Source of the DNA: Mucilaginibacter corticis
Lineage (GTDB): Bacteria > Bacteroidota > Bacteroidia > Sphingobacteriales > Sphingobacteriaceae
Direction of reading: 5' to 3'
Length of the DNA stretch: 64,000 nucleotides
NCBI RefSeq assembly: GCF_007558865.1
Contig: NZ_VLPK01000001.1
Location: 310,001-374,000, forward strand
Shown here: positions 43,206 to 53,342 of the stretch, one piece after another
How positions within the stretch are numbered: the first letter of the stretch is position 1
How the letters are laid out: each line of letters starts with the position of its first letter
Translations under genes and position numbers: made by a program
Notes under the pieces: generated by a model
What the model was told of the DNA's origin: nothing
The model's database searches: none
The model's input: the letters and a program-made list of their open reading frames with translations, nothing else

Positions 43206-44747
43206 GTGGACAATAAAATAAAGTTACTAAAACATAAACGCAGGCAGGCGTTGGCAGGTGGCGGCGAGGCCCGTATTGAAAGTCAGCATAAAAAAGGAAA
43301 GCTTACCGCACGCGAGCGGCTGCACTTTTTAATGGACGAGGGTTCTTTCCAGGAAATTGGCATGCTGGTTACCCACCGGTCTACCGATTTTGGGATGGAG
43401 AAAGAGAAATACCCGGGCGACGGCGTTGTTACCGGCTACGGCACCGTGAACGGCAGGCTGGTTTATGTTTTCTCGCAGGACTTTACCGTATTTGGCGGCT
43501 CGCTGTCAGAAACCCATGCCGAAAAGATCTGCAAGATCATGGATCTGGCCATAAAAAATGGCGCGCCGGTTGTCGGTTTAAATGATTCGGGCGGCGCACG
43601 CATCCAGGAGGGCGTAGTATCCTTAGGCGGCTATGCCGATATTTTTTACCGCAATACCATGGCATCCGGTGTGGTGCCGCAGATCTCGGCTATTATGGGC
43701 CCTTGTGCGGGAGGCGCGGTGTATTCGCCTGCCATTACAGATTTTATTTTAATGGTCGAGCATACTTCTTATATGTTTGTAACCGGGCCTAACGTGGTAA
43801 AAACGGTTACCCACGAAGTTGTAACATCAGAAGAGCTAGGCGGCGCTAATACGCATGCCAGTAAATCGGGGGTTACACATTTTGCCTGCGCTAACGAGAT
43901 CGAAGCCATTCAGCATGTTAAAAAACTGCTGAGCTATATGCCGCAAAACTGCGAGGATAAAGCCCCGGCATTACCATACGAGCCAACAAATGAGTTACGG
44001 CCCGACTTAAACAACATATTACCCGAAGCCGCTTTGCAACCCTATGATGTGCGCGAGGTGATCACCCATTTAATTGATACCGATTCGTTTTTAGAGGTAC
44101 ATAAAGATTTTGCCGAAAATATTGTGGTGGGTTTCGCGCGATTGGCAGGCCGCAGTATTGGTATTATTGCTAACCAGCCCGGCTTTTTGGCAGGCGTGTT
44201 AGACAGGCACGCCTCAACCAAAGGCGCGCGATTTGTGCGCTTTTGCGATAGCTTTAATATCCCGCTGCTGGTTATTGAAGATGTACCGGGCTTTTTGCCG
44301 GGTACCGACCAGGAATGGAACGCTATCATAACTAACGGAGCCAAACTTTTATATGCTTTCTGCGAGGCTACCGTTCCGCGGATCACTGTTATTACCCGTA
44401 AAGCTTACGGCGGCGCTTATGATGTGATGAACTCCAAGCACATTGGTGCCGATATGAACTTTGCCTGGCCATCTGCCGAGATTGCGGTTATGGGCGCCAA
44501 AGGCGCTGCCGAAATTATCTTTAAGCGCGAGATCAACTCCGCAGAAGATAAAGAAGCCAAATGGAAGGAAAAAGAGCAGCTATACAGCGACACCTTCGCC
44601 AACCCTTACCGCGCCGCCGAGCGTGGCTTTATTGACGAAGTGATAGAACCATCAGAAACCCGGCTAAAACTGATCCACGCCTTTAAAATGTTGGAGAACA
44701 AAGTGGTTAATAATCCGAGGAAGAAGCATGGGAATATTCCTTTGTGA
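43206..44747 (+). CDS. Acyl-CoA (propionyl/methylmalonyl-type) carboxylase beta subunit, carboxyltransferase
   Basis: Transfers the carboxyl group from biotin to an acyl-CoA. Two crotonase-fold halves are present. The N-half carries [20 protein letters not shown] and [20 protein letters not shown] (about 124-143), and the C-half [15 protein letters not shown] and [16 protein letters not shown]. The GTG start at 43206 ([16 protein letters not shown]) fits the family; a TTG 36 nt upstream would add a non-conserved stretch. 513 aa. The biotin carboxylase subunit is not adjacent. Substrate likely propionyl-CoA, by family resemblance. Confidence 0.88.
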   Translation: MDNKIKLLKHKRRQALAGGGEARIESQHKKGKLTARERLHFLMDEGSFQEIGMLVTHRSTDFGMEKEKYPGDGVVTGYGTVNGRLVYVFSQDFTVFGGSLSETHAEKICKIMDLAIKNGAPVVGLNDSGGARIQEGVVSLGGYADIFYRNTMASGVVPQISAIMGPCAGGAVYSPAITDFILMVEHTSYMFVTGPNVVKTVTHEVVTSEELGGANTHASKSGVTHFACANEIEAIQHVKKLLSYMPQNCEDKAPALPYEPTNELRPDLNNILPEAALQPYDVREVITHLIDTDSFLEVHKDFAENIVVGFARLAGRSIGIIANQPGFLAGVLDRHASTKGARFVRFCDSFNIPLLVIEDVPGFLPGTDQEWNAIITNGAKLLYAFCEATVPRITVITRKAYGGAYDVMNSKHIGADMNFAWPSAEIAVMGAKGAAEIIFKREINSAEDKEAKWKEKEQLYSDTFANPYRAAERGFIDEVIEPSETRLKLIHAFKMLENKVVNNPRKKHGNIPL

Positions 44748-44795
44748 TGTCGGATTTCGGATTTTCGATTTCGGATTTTAAAAGCCAAGCCTCGT

Positions 44796-45318
44796 GCGAT
44801 TCCCTCCCCACGGGAGGGTGAAGGGAGGGGTTTGACAAAGCGGTAAGCAAATGGCTAAAAAGATAATTCCATATAATCCTCATTTAAAGAAGTTTGCTCG
44901 TAAGCTGAGAAAAGACATGACTTTTGGCGAAGTCCTATTATGGAATGAACTTAAAGAAGACAAATTGTGGGGTTTTGATTTCGACAGGCAAAGATGTATT
45001 GACAATTACATAGTCGATTTTTATTGTAAGGAATTATACTTAGCAATTGAAATAGATGGCATGTATCACTATTCCGAAGAAGCCTCATTAAAAGACGATA
45101 AAAGACAAGAAAAATTAGAAAGCTTAGGTATAAAGTTTATCAGATTTAGTGAGCATGAAGTTAAATATGACATGCAAAATGTTTTAAGAACCATTGAAAG
45201 TAAAGTAATTGACTTAATTAAAAATGATCCTTCTGTAAAACTGCCAGTAGGCTTTGATGTTTCGATATTGAATAGTTAGCTAAACCCCTCCCTGCCCCTC
45301 CCGTGGGGAGGGAATCGC
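44796..45318. mobile_element. DUF559 cassette bounded by C-rich inverted repeats
   Basis: Left repeat 44796-44833 and right repeat 45282-45318 are near-identical in inverted orientation: GCGATTCCCTCCCCACGGGA and GGGAGGGGTTT are shared exactly, with a 3-4 nt difference between them. Only one gene (DUF559, 44851-45279) lies between, AT-rich compared with its neighbours, with its stop 2 nt from the right repeat. The 523-bp unit looks like a minimal mobile or duplicating cassette; target-site duplications are not obvious. Just outside, 44750-44780 is a TCGGATTT short repeat. Confidence 0.6.
44851..45279 (+). CDS. DUF559 domain protein (Vsr-like PD-(D/E)XK endonuclease fold)
   Basis: 142 aa. MTFGEVLLWNELK (Glu27) and IVDFYCKELYLAIEIDGMYH form the DUF559 core. 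Asp56, Glu67 and Asp69 are the likely PD-(D/E)XK metal ligands, and GIKFIRFSEHEV is the conserved late motif. The fold is shared with the very-short-patch endonuclease Vsr, so single- or double-strand nicking activity is plausible. Adenine-rich codon use differs from the surrounding genes. Bracketed by C-rich inverted repeats, which suggests a link between the nuclease and the repeats. Confidence 0.82.
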   Translation: MAKKIIPYNPHLKKFARKLRKDMTFGEVLLWNELKEDKLWGFDFDRQRCIDNYIVDFYCKELYLAIEIDGMYHYSEEASLKDDKRQEKLESLGIKFIRFSEHEVKYDMQNVLRTIESKVIDLIKNDPSVKLPVGFDVSILNS

Positions 45319-45395
45319 GCTTGACCCTGCTCTTAGAGTTAATAAAAAAAACCTTTTCACATTAAATCTTTGGCCTATTACCTCAAACTAACTAT

Positions 45396-46055
45396 TTACT
45401 CCTCCACCACAATTTGCGATTGCTGTATACCTAATTCTTTCAGGTATCCAATCATGGCCTCGACGAATGGGTCCGGGCCGCAGATATAGTAGTTGGCCTG
45501 GCCATTTAGGTATTGTTTGATCAGGTCACGGTCAATAGTCTGCGCGTGGGTTTCCGGTAACTCGGGGCTGCTTATAACATTGATAAAATTTGAACCAAGC
45601 ATCTCGTTTAGCTCATCCTTTAATATAATATCCTTTTCTGTATGATTGGCAAAAAGCAAGGTATTACCTTCCAGTTTATTATCGGCTTTTAACTGCCTCA
45701 AAATAGATATAAAAGGAGTAATACCCGCCCCGCCCGCAATAAACAGGCCCGGTTGTTTATAATTTATCACACCAAAAACATCGTGTAAGATCAACTCGTC
45801 GCCGGCTACAATTGTCCCTAACTTTTCTGTAACACCATGATGGTCCGGATATATCTTAATGGTAAATTCTAAGTTTTCGCCGCTGTTAAGGCCGGTAAAG
45901 GTAAATGGCCTTAATTCGTTTTCAAGACCGGGTTTGTTTATGGATACATCAGTAGCCTGGCCTGATATAAAAGTATACCCTGCCGGTCGCTCCACAACAA
46001 AGTGCCTTACATTGTGGGTAATAAATTCTGTTTTTAAAACTTTAACCTTATGCAT
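45396..46055 (-). CDS. FAD/NAD(P)-binding ferredoxin reductase-like flavoprotein
   Basis: 219 aa. N-terminal FAD-binding barrel (about 1-95) with RPFTFTG as the FAD motif, then the NAD(P) domain with GLFIAGGAGITPFISILRQL and the closing YYICGPDPFVEAMIGYL. There is no [2Fe-2S] domain, so it would need a separate electron partner. The start ATG at 46055 (MHKVKVLKTEF) matches family starts. An upstream in-frame ATG (46103) or TTG (46109) would add residues without a signal peptide and is less likely. Confidence 0.82.
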   Translation of the reverse strand: MHKVKVLKTEFITHNVRHFVVERPAGYTFISGQATDVSINKPGLENELRPFTFTGLNSGENLEFTIKIYPDHHGVTEKLGTIVAGDELILHDVFGVINYKQPGLFIAGGAGITPFISILRQLKADNKLEGNTLLFANHTEKDIILKDELNEMLGSNFINVISSPELPETHAQTIDRDLIKQYLNGQANYYICGPDPFVEAMIGYLKELGIQQSQIVVEE

Positions 46056-46130
46056 ATTCTTTAATTTTCCGGATAATGGGTTATAGTTTACTACATAATT
46101 CATCAACAAAGGTTCTATCTTTATTTAAAA

Positions 46131-46553
46131 ATGATATACATCGAACAGATCCGCCCTGAACTTACGTGGAAGCTGCGGCAAAAAGTACTTTACCCTGCCG
46201 AACATCTGAGCCGTATGAAAATGGACGAGGATGACAACGGTTACCATTTCGCTGCTTTCCATAATAATTATATCGTAGCTATTGTGTCGCTCTTTATAAA
46301 AGGTGCCGACTTTCAATTTCGCAAGTTCGCGGTTGATGAAACCATGCAGGGCCGGGGCGTGGGCGGGCAATTGTTAAGCTATATTACAGATTTTGCCATC
46401 GCCGAAGGCGCAACACGCCTTTGGTGCAACGCGCGGATCAGCGCTATCGGTTTTTATTTAAAACACGGTTTTGTGCAAACCGGCACCTTGTTTTCAAAAA
46501 ATGGCTTTGATTACGAGATCATAGAGAAAAAACTTTTTGAGATGAAAGGCTAA
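46131..46553 (+). CDS. GNAT family N-acetyltransferase
   Basis: 140 aa. The acetyl-CoA-binding motif A is FAVDETMQGRGVGGQLLSYI (about 66-85), followed by ARISAIGFYLKHGFVQTG. It resembles the ElaA/PhnO-like small acetyltransferases; substrate unknown. Divergent from the ferredoxin reductase-like gene. Confidence 0.85.
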   Translation: MIYIEQIRPELTWKLRQKVLYPAEHLSRMKMDEDDNGYHFAAFHNNYIVAIVSLFIKGADFQFRKFAVDETMQGRGVGGQLLSYITDFAIAEGATRLWCNARISAIGFYLKHGFVQTGTLFSKNGFDYEIIEKKLFEMKG

Positions 46554-46555
46554 AG

Positions 46556-46660
46556 GCAGAAAGGTAAAAGCTAATACAACTTAAAAAACCTTTCACCTTT
46601 AGCCTTTTACCTTAATTACGACAACCTTTTACCTCACTTTATCCTTTAACCTTTTACCTC
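46556..46660. repeat. CCTTTTACCT / AGGTAAAAGG degenerate repeats
   Basis: Several copies of CCTTTnACCTTT and CCTTTTACCT on the plus strand, plus one inverted copy AAAGGTAAAAGC at the left end, lie between the acetyltransferase and the M42 peptidase genes. They can fold as a hairpin that may terminate the acetyltransferase transcript. Confidence 0.55.
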
Positions 46661-46666
46661 AATTAC

Positions 46667-46674
46667 TATATTTG
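46667..46674 (+). promoter_or_regulatory. Bacteroidota -7 promoter element for the M42 peptidase gene
   Basis: TATATTTG matches TAnnTTTG exactly, about 37 nt before the start codon. No TTG stands at the expected -33 distance (the region is CCTTTAACC), so the promoter is incomplete by consensus. Confidence 0.45.
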
Positions 46675-46710
46675 CAAAAGGCCGTTTAAATAAGGCTTGA
46701 AAACAACGCT

Positions 46711-47826
46711 ATGTCTAAAAAAAAATCTGATAAAAAAGAGCATGTTGCTGTAGTGACCGATAAATCGCTGTCTTTTCTTGAAAAATATATCAATAACGCC
46801 TCGCCTACCGGCTTTGAATGGAAGGGCCAGGAGTTATGGCTTGATTATATAAAACCTTATGTTGACGATCATTATATTGACAATTATGGTACTGCCGTAG
46901 CGGTGATCAACCCTAAAGCCGATTATAAAGTAGTTATCGAGGCACACGCCGACGAGATCTCCTGGTTTGTAAACTACATCACCAGCGACGGTTTGATCTA
47001 TGTGATCCGCAACGGTGGCTCAGATCACCAGATAGCGCCATCAAAACGTGTTAATATCCATACTGATAAAGGAATAGTTAAAGCGGTATTTGGCTGGCCT
47101 GCTATCCATACCCGTATGGGCGGCGAGAAAGAAGAAGCACCGTCACTTAAAAATATCTTTTTAGACTGCGGCGCAACCTCAAAAGACGAAGTAGAGAAAC
47201 TGGGCGTACATGTAGGCTGCGTGATCACTTATGAAGATGAGTTTACCACCCTGAACGACCGCTACTATGTCGGCCGCGCGTTAGACAACCGTGTTGGTGG
47301 CTTTATGATTGCCGAAGTTGCCCGTCTGCTTAAAGAAAATAAAAAGAAATTGCCTTTTGGCTTATATATTGTAAACGCGGTGCAGGAAGAAATTGGCCTG
47401 CGCGGTGCCGAAATGATAGCCCACCGTATTAAACCAAATGTGGCTATTATTACTGACGTTACGCACGATACTCAGACCCCAATGATCAGCAAGATCACCC
47501 AGGGCGACTTGGCTTGCGGCCGCGGGCCGGTAGTGTCATACGCTCCTGCTGTACAAAACAACCTGAACAAATTGTTGATGGATACTGCCGAAAAAGAAAG
47601 CATTCCTTTTCAGCGCCAGGCATCGTCACGGTCAACCGGTACAGATACCGATGCCTTTGCTTATTCAAACGATGGCGTACCATCGGCATTGATCTCATTA
47701 TGCCTGCGTTATATGCATACCACTGTTGAGATGGTGCATAAAGAAGACGTAGACAATGTTATCCGCCTGATTTATGAAGCTTTGTTGAATATTAAATCAG
47801 GACAGGATTTCAGGTATATTAAATAA
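46711..47826 (+). CDS. M42 family metallopeptidase (glutamyl/deblocking aminopeptidase)
   Basis: 371 aa cytoplasmic di-metal aminopeptidase. Metal ligands fit the M42 pattern: His79-Asp81 (EAHADE), Asp192 (ALDNRVGG), Glu226-Glu227 (VQEEIGLRG, with the general base), Asp249 (ITDVTHDT) and His336 (RYMHTTVE). M42 enzymes form large tetrahedral assemblies and trim peptides. The Lys-rich first ten residues are unlike a signal peptide. Confidence 0.92.
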   Translation: MSKKKSDKKEHVAVVTDKSLSFLEKYINNASPTGFEWKGQELWLDYIKPYVDDHYIDNYGTAVAVINPKADYKVVIEAHADEISWFVNYITSDGLIYVIRNGGSDHQIAPSKRVNIHTDKGIVKAVFGWPAIHTRMGGEKEEAPSLKNIFLDCGATSKDEVEKLGVHVGCVITYEDEFTTLNDRYYVGRALDNRVGGFMIAEVARLLKENKKKLPFGLYIVNAVQEEIGLRGAEMIAHRIKPNVAIITDVTHDTQTPMISKITQGDLACGRGPVVSYAPAVQNNLNKLLMDTAEKESIPFQRQASSRSTGTDTDAFAYSNDGVPSALISLCLRYMHTTVEMVHKEDVDNVIRLIYEALLNIKSGQDFRYIK

Positions 47827-47895
47827 ACCTTTTTACCTTTATAACGTTAAACGGGTACAAATACTTAAACATAAAACACTCACTCAAAAACAAAC

Positions 47896-48798
47896 ATGAA
47901 ACCTACCCTACTAATTTTAGCAGCCGGCATGGCGAGCCGTTATGGCAGCATGAAACAGATTGATGGCTTTGGCCCCAATGGCGAAACTATTATCGATTAC
48001 TCTATCCATGATGCTATAAAAGCAGGATTTGGCAAAATTAGCTTCATTATCCGCGAAGAGTTTTTAGATTCTTTTAAAGGGATATTTGAACCTAAATTAA
48101 AAGGAAGGGTTGAAACCGATTACGTTTTTCAAAGCTATGACCTTAAGCCTTTTGGTATAGATAAAGTTATTGAAAGATCAAAACCATGGGGTACGGCCCA
48201 CGCGGTATTAGCTGCACGCAACCAGGTACATGAGCCTTTTTGCGTTATCAACGCTGATGACTATTATGGTTATGATGCTTTCGAAAAAATGGTTCAGTTT
48301 TTAACTACCGAGGCATCTGACAGCCAATACTCACTAGTAGGTTACCAGATAGATAAAACTTTGTCTGATTACGGTTCTGTATCGCGCGGTGTTTGCGAGG
48401 TTGACGACAAAGGCAACATGACCGAAGTGAACGAGCGTACTGAAGTCTACTTTAAAGAAGATGGCAGCGTAGCATATAAAGACGCAACAGGCGAGCATCC
48501 GCTACCTAACGACAAACGTGTATCGATGAACTTCTGGGGCTTTACACCTGCTGTATTTAAACAAAGCGAAGAAATGTTTAAACGTTTTGTTGAAGCAAAC
48601 GAAGGCAACCCTAAAGCAGAATTTTTCATCCCACTTGTGGCTGACGAGTTAATAAAAAGCGGTACCGCTGCATTTAAAGTGATCCCTACCGCTTCAAAAT
48701 GGTTCGGTGTAACTTATAAAGAAGACAAACCTATTGTACAGGAAAGCATCTCTGCACTGGTAGCTAACGGAACTTATCCGGCTAACCTTTGGGGATAA
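47896..48798 (+). CDS. Sugar-phosphate nucleotidyltransferase-like protein
   Basis: 300 aa. N-terminal NTP-transferase signature LLILAAGMASRYGSMKQIDG (about 5-24), and the metal-binding segment VINADDYYGYDAFEKM (about 116-131). Similar to glucose-1-phosphate uridylyl/thymidylyltransferases, but the product sugar cannot be told from sequence. It follows the M42 gene after 69 nt and ends in a strong terminator. Confidence 0.82.
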   Translation: MKPTLLILAAGMASRYGSMKQIDGFGPNGETIIDYSIHDAIKAGFGKISFIIREEFLDSFKGIFEPKLKGRVETDYVFQSYDLKPFGIDKVIERSKPWGTAHAVLAARNQVHEPFCVINADDYYGYDAFEKMVQFLTTEASDSQYSLVGYQIDKTLSDYGSVSRGVCEVDDKGNMTEVNERTEVYFKEDGSVAYKDATGEHPLPNDKRVSMNFWGFTPAVFKQSEEMFKRFVEANEGNPKAEFFIPLVADELIKSGTAAFKVIPTASKWFGVTYKEDKPIVQESISALVANGTYPANLWG

Positions 48799-48816
48799 TT
48801 TTTTAGATTTCCATTA

Positions 48817-48860
48817 TAAAACAACAAAAGCCGCCTAATTGGGCGGCTTTTGTTGTTTTA
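48817..48860 (+). terminator. Strong rho-independent terminator
   Basis: TAAAACAACAAAAGCCGCC (48817-48835) and its exact complement (48842-48860) form a perfect 19-bp stem with a 6-nt loop TAATTG; the stem's own T-rich half gives the T-run. It ends the nucleotidyltransferase gene. Confidence 0.88.
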
Positions 48861-48867
48861 TAACTAC

Positions 48868-48952
48868 GCCTGTTCAAGTGTCTTCACTTGAACATTGAAA
48901 CCTGCAAGCGTCTACGCTTGCGTCAAGATTAATCGTGGACGCCTGAACAGGC
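48868..48952. repeat. Compound hairpin repeat (AAGTG/CACTT and AAGCGT/ACGCTT)
   Basis: Outer arms GCCTGTTCA (48868-48876) and TGAACAGGC (48944-48952). Inside are two small perfect hairpins, GTTCAAGTG-TCTT-CACTTGAAC (48872-48893) and GCAAGCGT-CT-ACGCTTGC (48904-48921). The two inner hairpins have similar layout (TGTCTTCA versus CGTCTACG), as if duplicated. Confidence 0.7.
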
Positions 48953-49007
48953 CATATTATTTACCACCTTTCCCAAACCAAAAAATCATTACGCTTGTTC
49001 TACAAGC

Positions 49008-51269
49008 ATGCAGATAGAAATATTAGGTAATGCCGAATCCGTAGCCGAACAAAACGGCGCTTTAGTGATAAAAACCCAACAAGCAGAGGCGCGTGTAATG
49101 GTTTACAGCCCTACCATCATCCGGGTTTGTATCAGCAAACACTTTAGCGCGGTTGATGAATCATTTGCCGTGATTGAAAAACCGCAGGATGAGTTTACCT
49201 GGCAAAAACTGCATGACACTATCGAGTTAACCACGCCCGCGCTTAAACTGGTTATTAACAAATATCCGTTGCGCTTTAATTTTTATACTACCGATGGCAA
49301 ACCTTTAAGCGAAGACGACCCGCGTTTTGGCACCAACTGGCAGGCAGAACGGGTGATCAATTACCGGAAACTGTACCCTGATGAAAAATTTATAGGCCTT
49401 GGCGAAAAGGCAGGCGACCTGGATCGCCGCGGCTGCAACTATGTAAACTGGAACACTGATGCCGCCATGCACACGCCTACTACCGACCCGCTTTATAAAA
49501 CCTTCCCGTTTTTTATTGGCCTGCATAGTGGTTTAACCTACGGTTTGTTTTTTGATAATACCCATAAAAGCTATTTTGATTTTGGCGCCACTACCGATGA
49601 GCAAATGAGTTGGTTCGGCGCCGATGGCGGCGATATGAATTATTTTTTTTTCGGTGCGCAGGGTATCCGCAACATCCTGCAGGATTATACCTGGCTTACC
49701 GGCCGCATGGAAATGCCGCCACTATGGAGCCTGGGTTACCAGCAATGCCGCTGGAGCTATATGAGCGCAGAAGAGGTGTTGGAGGTAGCTACAAAATTCA
49801 GGGAGCGAAATATCCCTGCCGATGTTATGTATTGCGATATCGATTACATGGACGGCTACAAGATCTTTACCTGGAACAAAAAAACATTTCCTGATCCCGA
49901 AGGGATGATCGATCAATTGAAAGCCATGAATTTTAGGCTGGTTACCATTGTGGACCCCGGCATTAAAATAGATGATAACTACGCCGAATATAAAGAGGGC
50001 GTAGAAAAACATTATTTTGCCACCTACCCCAACGGCGAATTATACACGGGCAGCGTTTGGCCCGGCCGCTGCCACTTCCCTGATTTTTTAAATGAGGAAG
50101 TGCGCGAATGGTGGGGCGCGTCTTTTAAAGCTTTGTCCGCACCGGGTGTTGAAGGTTTTTGGAACGATATGAACGAGCCTGCCGCCTGGGGGCAAAATAT
50201 ACCATGGATGGTAAAATTTGGCGAACGTTTTATGCCCGAGATCCGCAACGTTTACGGTATGCAAATGGCTCGGGCCACTTATAATGGCACTAAACGCATT
50301 TTAAATAACAAGCGTCCGTTTATACTTACCCGAGCCGCTTATGCCGGCACACAGCGTTATTCGGCCGTGTGGACGGGTGATAATGCCGCCACAGATGAGC
50401 ACATGCTGTTCGGCCAGCGGTTGGTGAACAGTTTGGGGCTGACAGGGATGTCATTGATCGGTGTAGATATCGGTGGTTTTATGGGCAACCCTACGCCTGA
50501 ATTGATGGTGCGCTGGAACTCGTTAGGAGTTTACACACCGATGTTCCGCAACCACGCGGCTCTGGGCATGAGCATGCGCGAGCCATGGCAATGGGGCGAA
50601 GCTTATGAGCAGATCATTAAAAAAGATATTGAGCAACGCTATAAATTGCTGCCCTATATCTATTCGGGTTTTTATCAGTCTACCCAAACCGGGTTACCGT
50701 TAAGCCGTACACTGGCTATTGACTACACTACTGACGAAAATGTATTCGACATCAAATACCAGAACCAATTTTTATTTGGCGATAGCATATTGGTTGCCCC
50801 CGTTATAAGCACCGCAGAAACTGCAGAAGTTTATTTGCCAGCCGGTGATTGGTACCGCTTAAACTCGGATGAAAAGTTTGCCGGTAACCAGGTGGTGAAT
50901 ACCCCAGCGCCATTAACCGACCTGCCGGTATTTATTAAAGCAGGGGCCATTATCCCCATGCAAAACATTATACAAAGCACCAATGAACCGGGTGACGGGG
51001 TCTTATTAATAAACGTATGGAACAGCGACAAACCCAGCAGCTTTGTTTATTATGAAGATGACGGGGTAACGTATAACTATCAAAAACGGGCCTACCATAA
51101 AAGAACCATAACCTTTGATCCGCAGAAAAAAGAAATTGTTTTTGGCGAGGCTGAAGGCAATTATCAGTCTAAGTATTCAAAAATTCAGGTTGTGGGGCAC
51201 GGGTTTGGTGATTCGACATTGGACAAAATAACAAACAATAGCAATAGCTCTTTTAGCATAGCCTGGTAA
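49008..51269 (+). CDS. Glycoside hydrolase family 31 alpha-glucosidase
   Basis: 753 aa. N-terminal beta-sandwich (about 1-200), then the TIM barrel. The catalytic nucleophile is Asp387 in GFWNDMNEPAAWG, and the acid/base is Asp458 in VWTGDNAATDEH. PPLWSLGYQQCRWSYMSAEE is the conserved barrel entry. No signal peptide is present, so it acts in the cytoplasm, unlike many Bacteroidota GH31 enzymes. No Sus genes are nearby. The C-terminal DUF5110-like domain ends near residue 745. Confidence 0.92.
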   Translation: MQIEILGNAESVAEQNGALVIKTQQAEARVMVYSPTIIRVCISKHFSAVDESFAVIEKPQDEFTWQKLHDTIELTTPALKLVINKYPLRFNFYTTDGKPLSEDDPRFGTNWQAERVINYRKLYPDEKFIGLGEKAGDLDRRGCNYVNWNTDAAMHTPTTDPLYKTFPFFIGLHSGLTYGLFFDNTHKSYFDFGATTDEQMSWFGADGGDMNYFFFGAQGIRNILQDYTWLTGRMEMPPLWSLGYQQCRWSYMSAEEVLEVATKFRERNIPADVMYCDIDYMDGYKIFTWNKKTFPDPEGMIDQLKAMNFRLVTIVDPGIKIDDNYAEYKEGVEKHYFATYPNGELYTGSVWPGRCHFPDFLNEEVREWWGASFKALSAPGVEGFWNDMNEPAAWGQNIPWMVKFGERFMPEIRNVYGMQMARATYNGTKRILNNKRPFILTRAAYAGTQRYSAVWTGDNAATDEHMLFGQRLVNSLGLTGMSLIGVDIGGFMGNPTPELMVRWNSLGVYTPMFRNHAALGMSMREPWQWGEAYEQIIKKDIEQRYKLLPYIYSGFYQSTQTGLPLSRTLAIDYTTDENVFDIKYQNQFLFGDSILVAPVISTAETAEVYLPAGDWYRLNSDEKFAGNQVVNTPAPLTDLPVFIKAGAIIPMQNIIQSTNEPGDGVLLINVWNSDKPSSFVYYEDDGVTYNYQKRAYHKRTITFDPQKKEIVFGEAEGNYQSKYSKIQVVGHGFGDSTLDKITNNSNSSFSIAW

Positions 51270-51320
51270 TGTTATGAGCGCGCGAAATGCACCCTGAAGC
51301 CCTTGTTGCAATAAAACAAA

Positions 51321-51353
51321 AAAGCCCTGCTTCGATAATCAAAGCAGGGCTTT
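51321..51353. terminator. Bidirectional terminator between GH31 and dnaK
   Basis: AAAGCCCTGCTT and AAGCAGGGCTTT pair around a short interior (CGAT/ATCA) with A/T runs at the ends. It lies between the convergent GH31 and dnaK genes. Confidence 0.85.
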
Positions 51354-51375
51354 CTACTAATATATATTTGAGAAA

Positions 51376-53298
51376 TTATTTTACTTCTTCAAAGTCAACA
51401 TCAGTCACCGTGTCAGAGTGGTCTTGCTGACCTGCACCTGGTTGGCCTTGTCCGCCAAACGGATTCTCAGCACCTGGTTGTTGTTGTCCGGCTTCGGCAG
51501 ATGCTTTGTACATCTCTTCAGAAGCTGCGGTCCAGGCAGTGTTCAATTCGTTTTGCGCAACTTCTATATCAGCAAGGTTTTTAGAAGCATAAGCTGCTTT
51601 CAGTTTAGTTAAACCTTCTTCAATAGGTGCTTTTTTATCAGCTGATATTTTGTCACCATACTCTTTCAACTGTTTTTCTGTCGAGAAGATCAGGGCATCG
51701 GCGCTGTTTAGTTTTTCAACTTCTTCTTTTGCCGCTTTGTCAGCATCAGCATTAGCTTCAGCTTCGTCCTTCATCTTTTTGATCTCGGCATCAGTTAAAC
51801 CTGATGATGCTTCAATACGGATCTTTTGCTCTTTACCGGTAGCTTTATCTTTTGCAGACACGTTCAATATACCGTTAGCGTCGATATCAAAAGTTACCTC
51901 AACCTGTGGTACGCCACGTGGTGCAGGTGGTATTCCGTCTAAGTGGAAACGGCCGATGGTGCGGTTAGCTGATGCCATTGGGCGCTCGCCTTGCAAAATG
52001 TGGATCTCAACAGACGGCTGGTTATCAGACGCGGTAGAGAATGTTTCTGATTTTTTAGTAGGAATGGTTGTGTTTGATTCGATCAATCTGGTCATTACAC
52101 CACCCATAGTTTCAATACCTAATGAAAGCGGGGTAACATCTAACAACAACACATCTTTAACTTCGCCGGTTAATACACCGCCTTGGATAGCTGCACCGAT
52201 AGCAACAACCTCATCAGGGTTAACACCTTTTGATGGTGCTTTACCAAAGAATTTTTGTACCGCTTCTTGTATAGCAGGGATACGGGTTGAACCACCTACC
52301 AAAATAACTTCGTCAATATCTGAAGTGCTGTAACCTGCATTTTTCAAAGCAGTTTTACAAGGCTCGATAGTACGTTTGATCAAACTGTCAGCCAGTTGCT
52401 CAAATTTAGCACGGGTTAAAGTTTTCACTAAGTGCTTAGGCATACCGTCGGCAGCAGTGATATATGGTAAGTTAATTTCTGTTTGTGCTGAGCTTGATAA
52501 CTCGATCTTCGCTTTCTCTGCAGATTCTTTTAAACGTTGCAAAGCCATTGGGTCTTTACGCAAGTCAATACCTTCGTCGCTTTTAAATTCGTCTGCCATC
52601 CAGTCAATGATAACTTGGTCAAAGTCATCACCACCTAAGTGAGTATCACCGTCGGTTGATTTTACTTCGAACACGCCATCACCCAACTCAAGGATAGATA
52701 CGTCATGCGTACCACCACCGCAGTCAAACACGGCAATTTTCATATCCTTGTGTGCTTTATCAAGGCCGTAAGCCAGCGCAGCAGCAGTAGGTTCGTTAAT
52801 GATACGGCGTACTTTTAAACCTGCAATTTCACCGGCTTCTTTAGTAGCCTGGCGTTGTGCATCGTTAAAATAAGCCGGTACGGTAATAACCGCTTCTGTA
52901 ACTTCAGTACCCAAAAAGTCTTCGGCAGTTTTCTTCATTTTTTGAAGGATCATTGCAGAGATCTCTTGCGGGGTGTATTTACGATCGCCGATTTCAACAC
53001 GCGGGGTATTGTTGTCGCCTTTTACCACTTTGTAAGGCACACGATCTGCTTCTTTAGTAACCTCGTTAAACTGGTTACCCATAAAGCGTTTAATAGATGA
53101 AATAGTTTTTGTAGGATTGGTAATAGCCTGACGTTTTGCAGGATCTCCTACTTTACGCTCGCCGTTGTCGATAAAAGCTACTACTGACGGCGTAGTACGT
53201 TTTCCCTCGCTGTTTGCTATAACTACAGGCTCGTTGCCTTCCATTACAGCTACGCAGGAGTTGGTTGTTCCTAAGTCGATTCCGATTATTTTAGACAT
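51376..53298 (-). CDS. dnaK: Molecular chaperone DnaK (Hsp70)
   Basis: 640 aa, the standard length. N-terminal ATPase with [40 protein letters not shown] and [17 protein letters not shown] (Cys instead of the more common Leu/Asp region, a usual Bacteroidota variant). The substrate domain begins near residue 390 ([17 protein letters not shown]), and the lid ends with a Gly/Gln-rich tail and TDVDFEEVK. dnaJ and grpE are not adjacent, so dnaK is transcribed alone. Confidence 0.97.
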   Translation of the reverse strand: MSKIIGIDLGTTNSCVAVMEGNEPVVIANSEGKRTTPSVVAFIDNGERKVGDPAKRQAITNPTKTISSIKRFMGNQFNEVTKEADRVPYKVVKGDNNTPRVEIGDRKYTPQEISAMILQKMKKTAEDFLGTEVTEAVITVPAYFNDAQRQATKEAGEIAGLKVRRIINEPTAAALAYGLDKAHKDMKIAVFDCGGGTHDVSILELGDGVFEVKSTDGDTHLGGDDFDQVIIDWMADEFKSDEGIDLRKDPMALQRLKESAEKAKIELSSSAQTEINLPYITAADGMPKHLVKTLTRAKFEQLADSLIKRTIEPCKTALKNAGYSTSDIDEVILVGGSTRIPAIQEAVQKFFGKAPSKGVNPDEVVAIGAAIQGGVLTGEVKDVLLLDVTPLSLGIETMGGVMTRLIESNTTIPTKKSETFSTASDNQPSVEIHILQGERPMASANRTIGRFHLDGIPPAPRGVPQVEVTFDIDANGILNVSAKDKATGKEQKIRIEASSGLTDAEIKKMKDEAEANADADKAAKEEVEKLNSADALIFSTEKQLKEYGDKISADKKAPIEEGLTKLKAAYASKNLADIEVAQNELNTAWTAASEEMYKASAEAGQQQPGAENPFGGQGQPGAGQQDHSDTVTDVDFEEVK

Positions 53299-53342
53299 AT
53301 GATTATATTGTTTCTTATTGATTGTTTTATTTACAACATATT

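Noticed and set aside
48868..48952. Possible CRISPR-like repeat pair (AAGTGTCTTCACTT and AAGCGTCTACGCTT)
   Set aside because: Only two units, palindromic and of different sequence, with no spacers; it is a compound hairpin.
51650..52333. Long plus-strand frame of 227 codons inside dnaK
   Set aside because: Antisense shadow of the highly biased dnaK coding sequence; no domain resemblance and no promoter.
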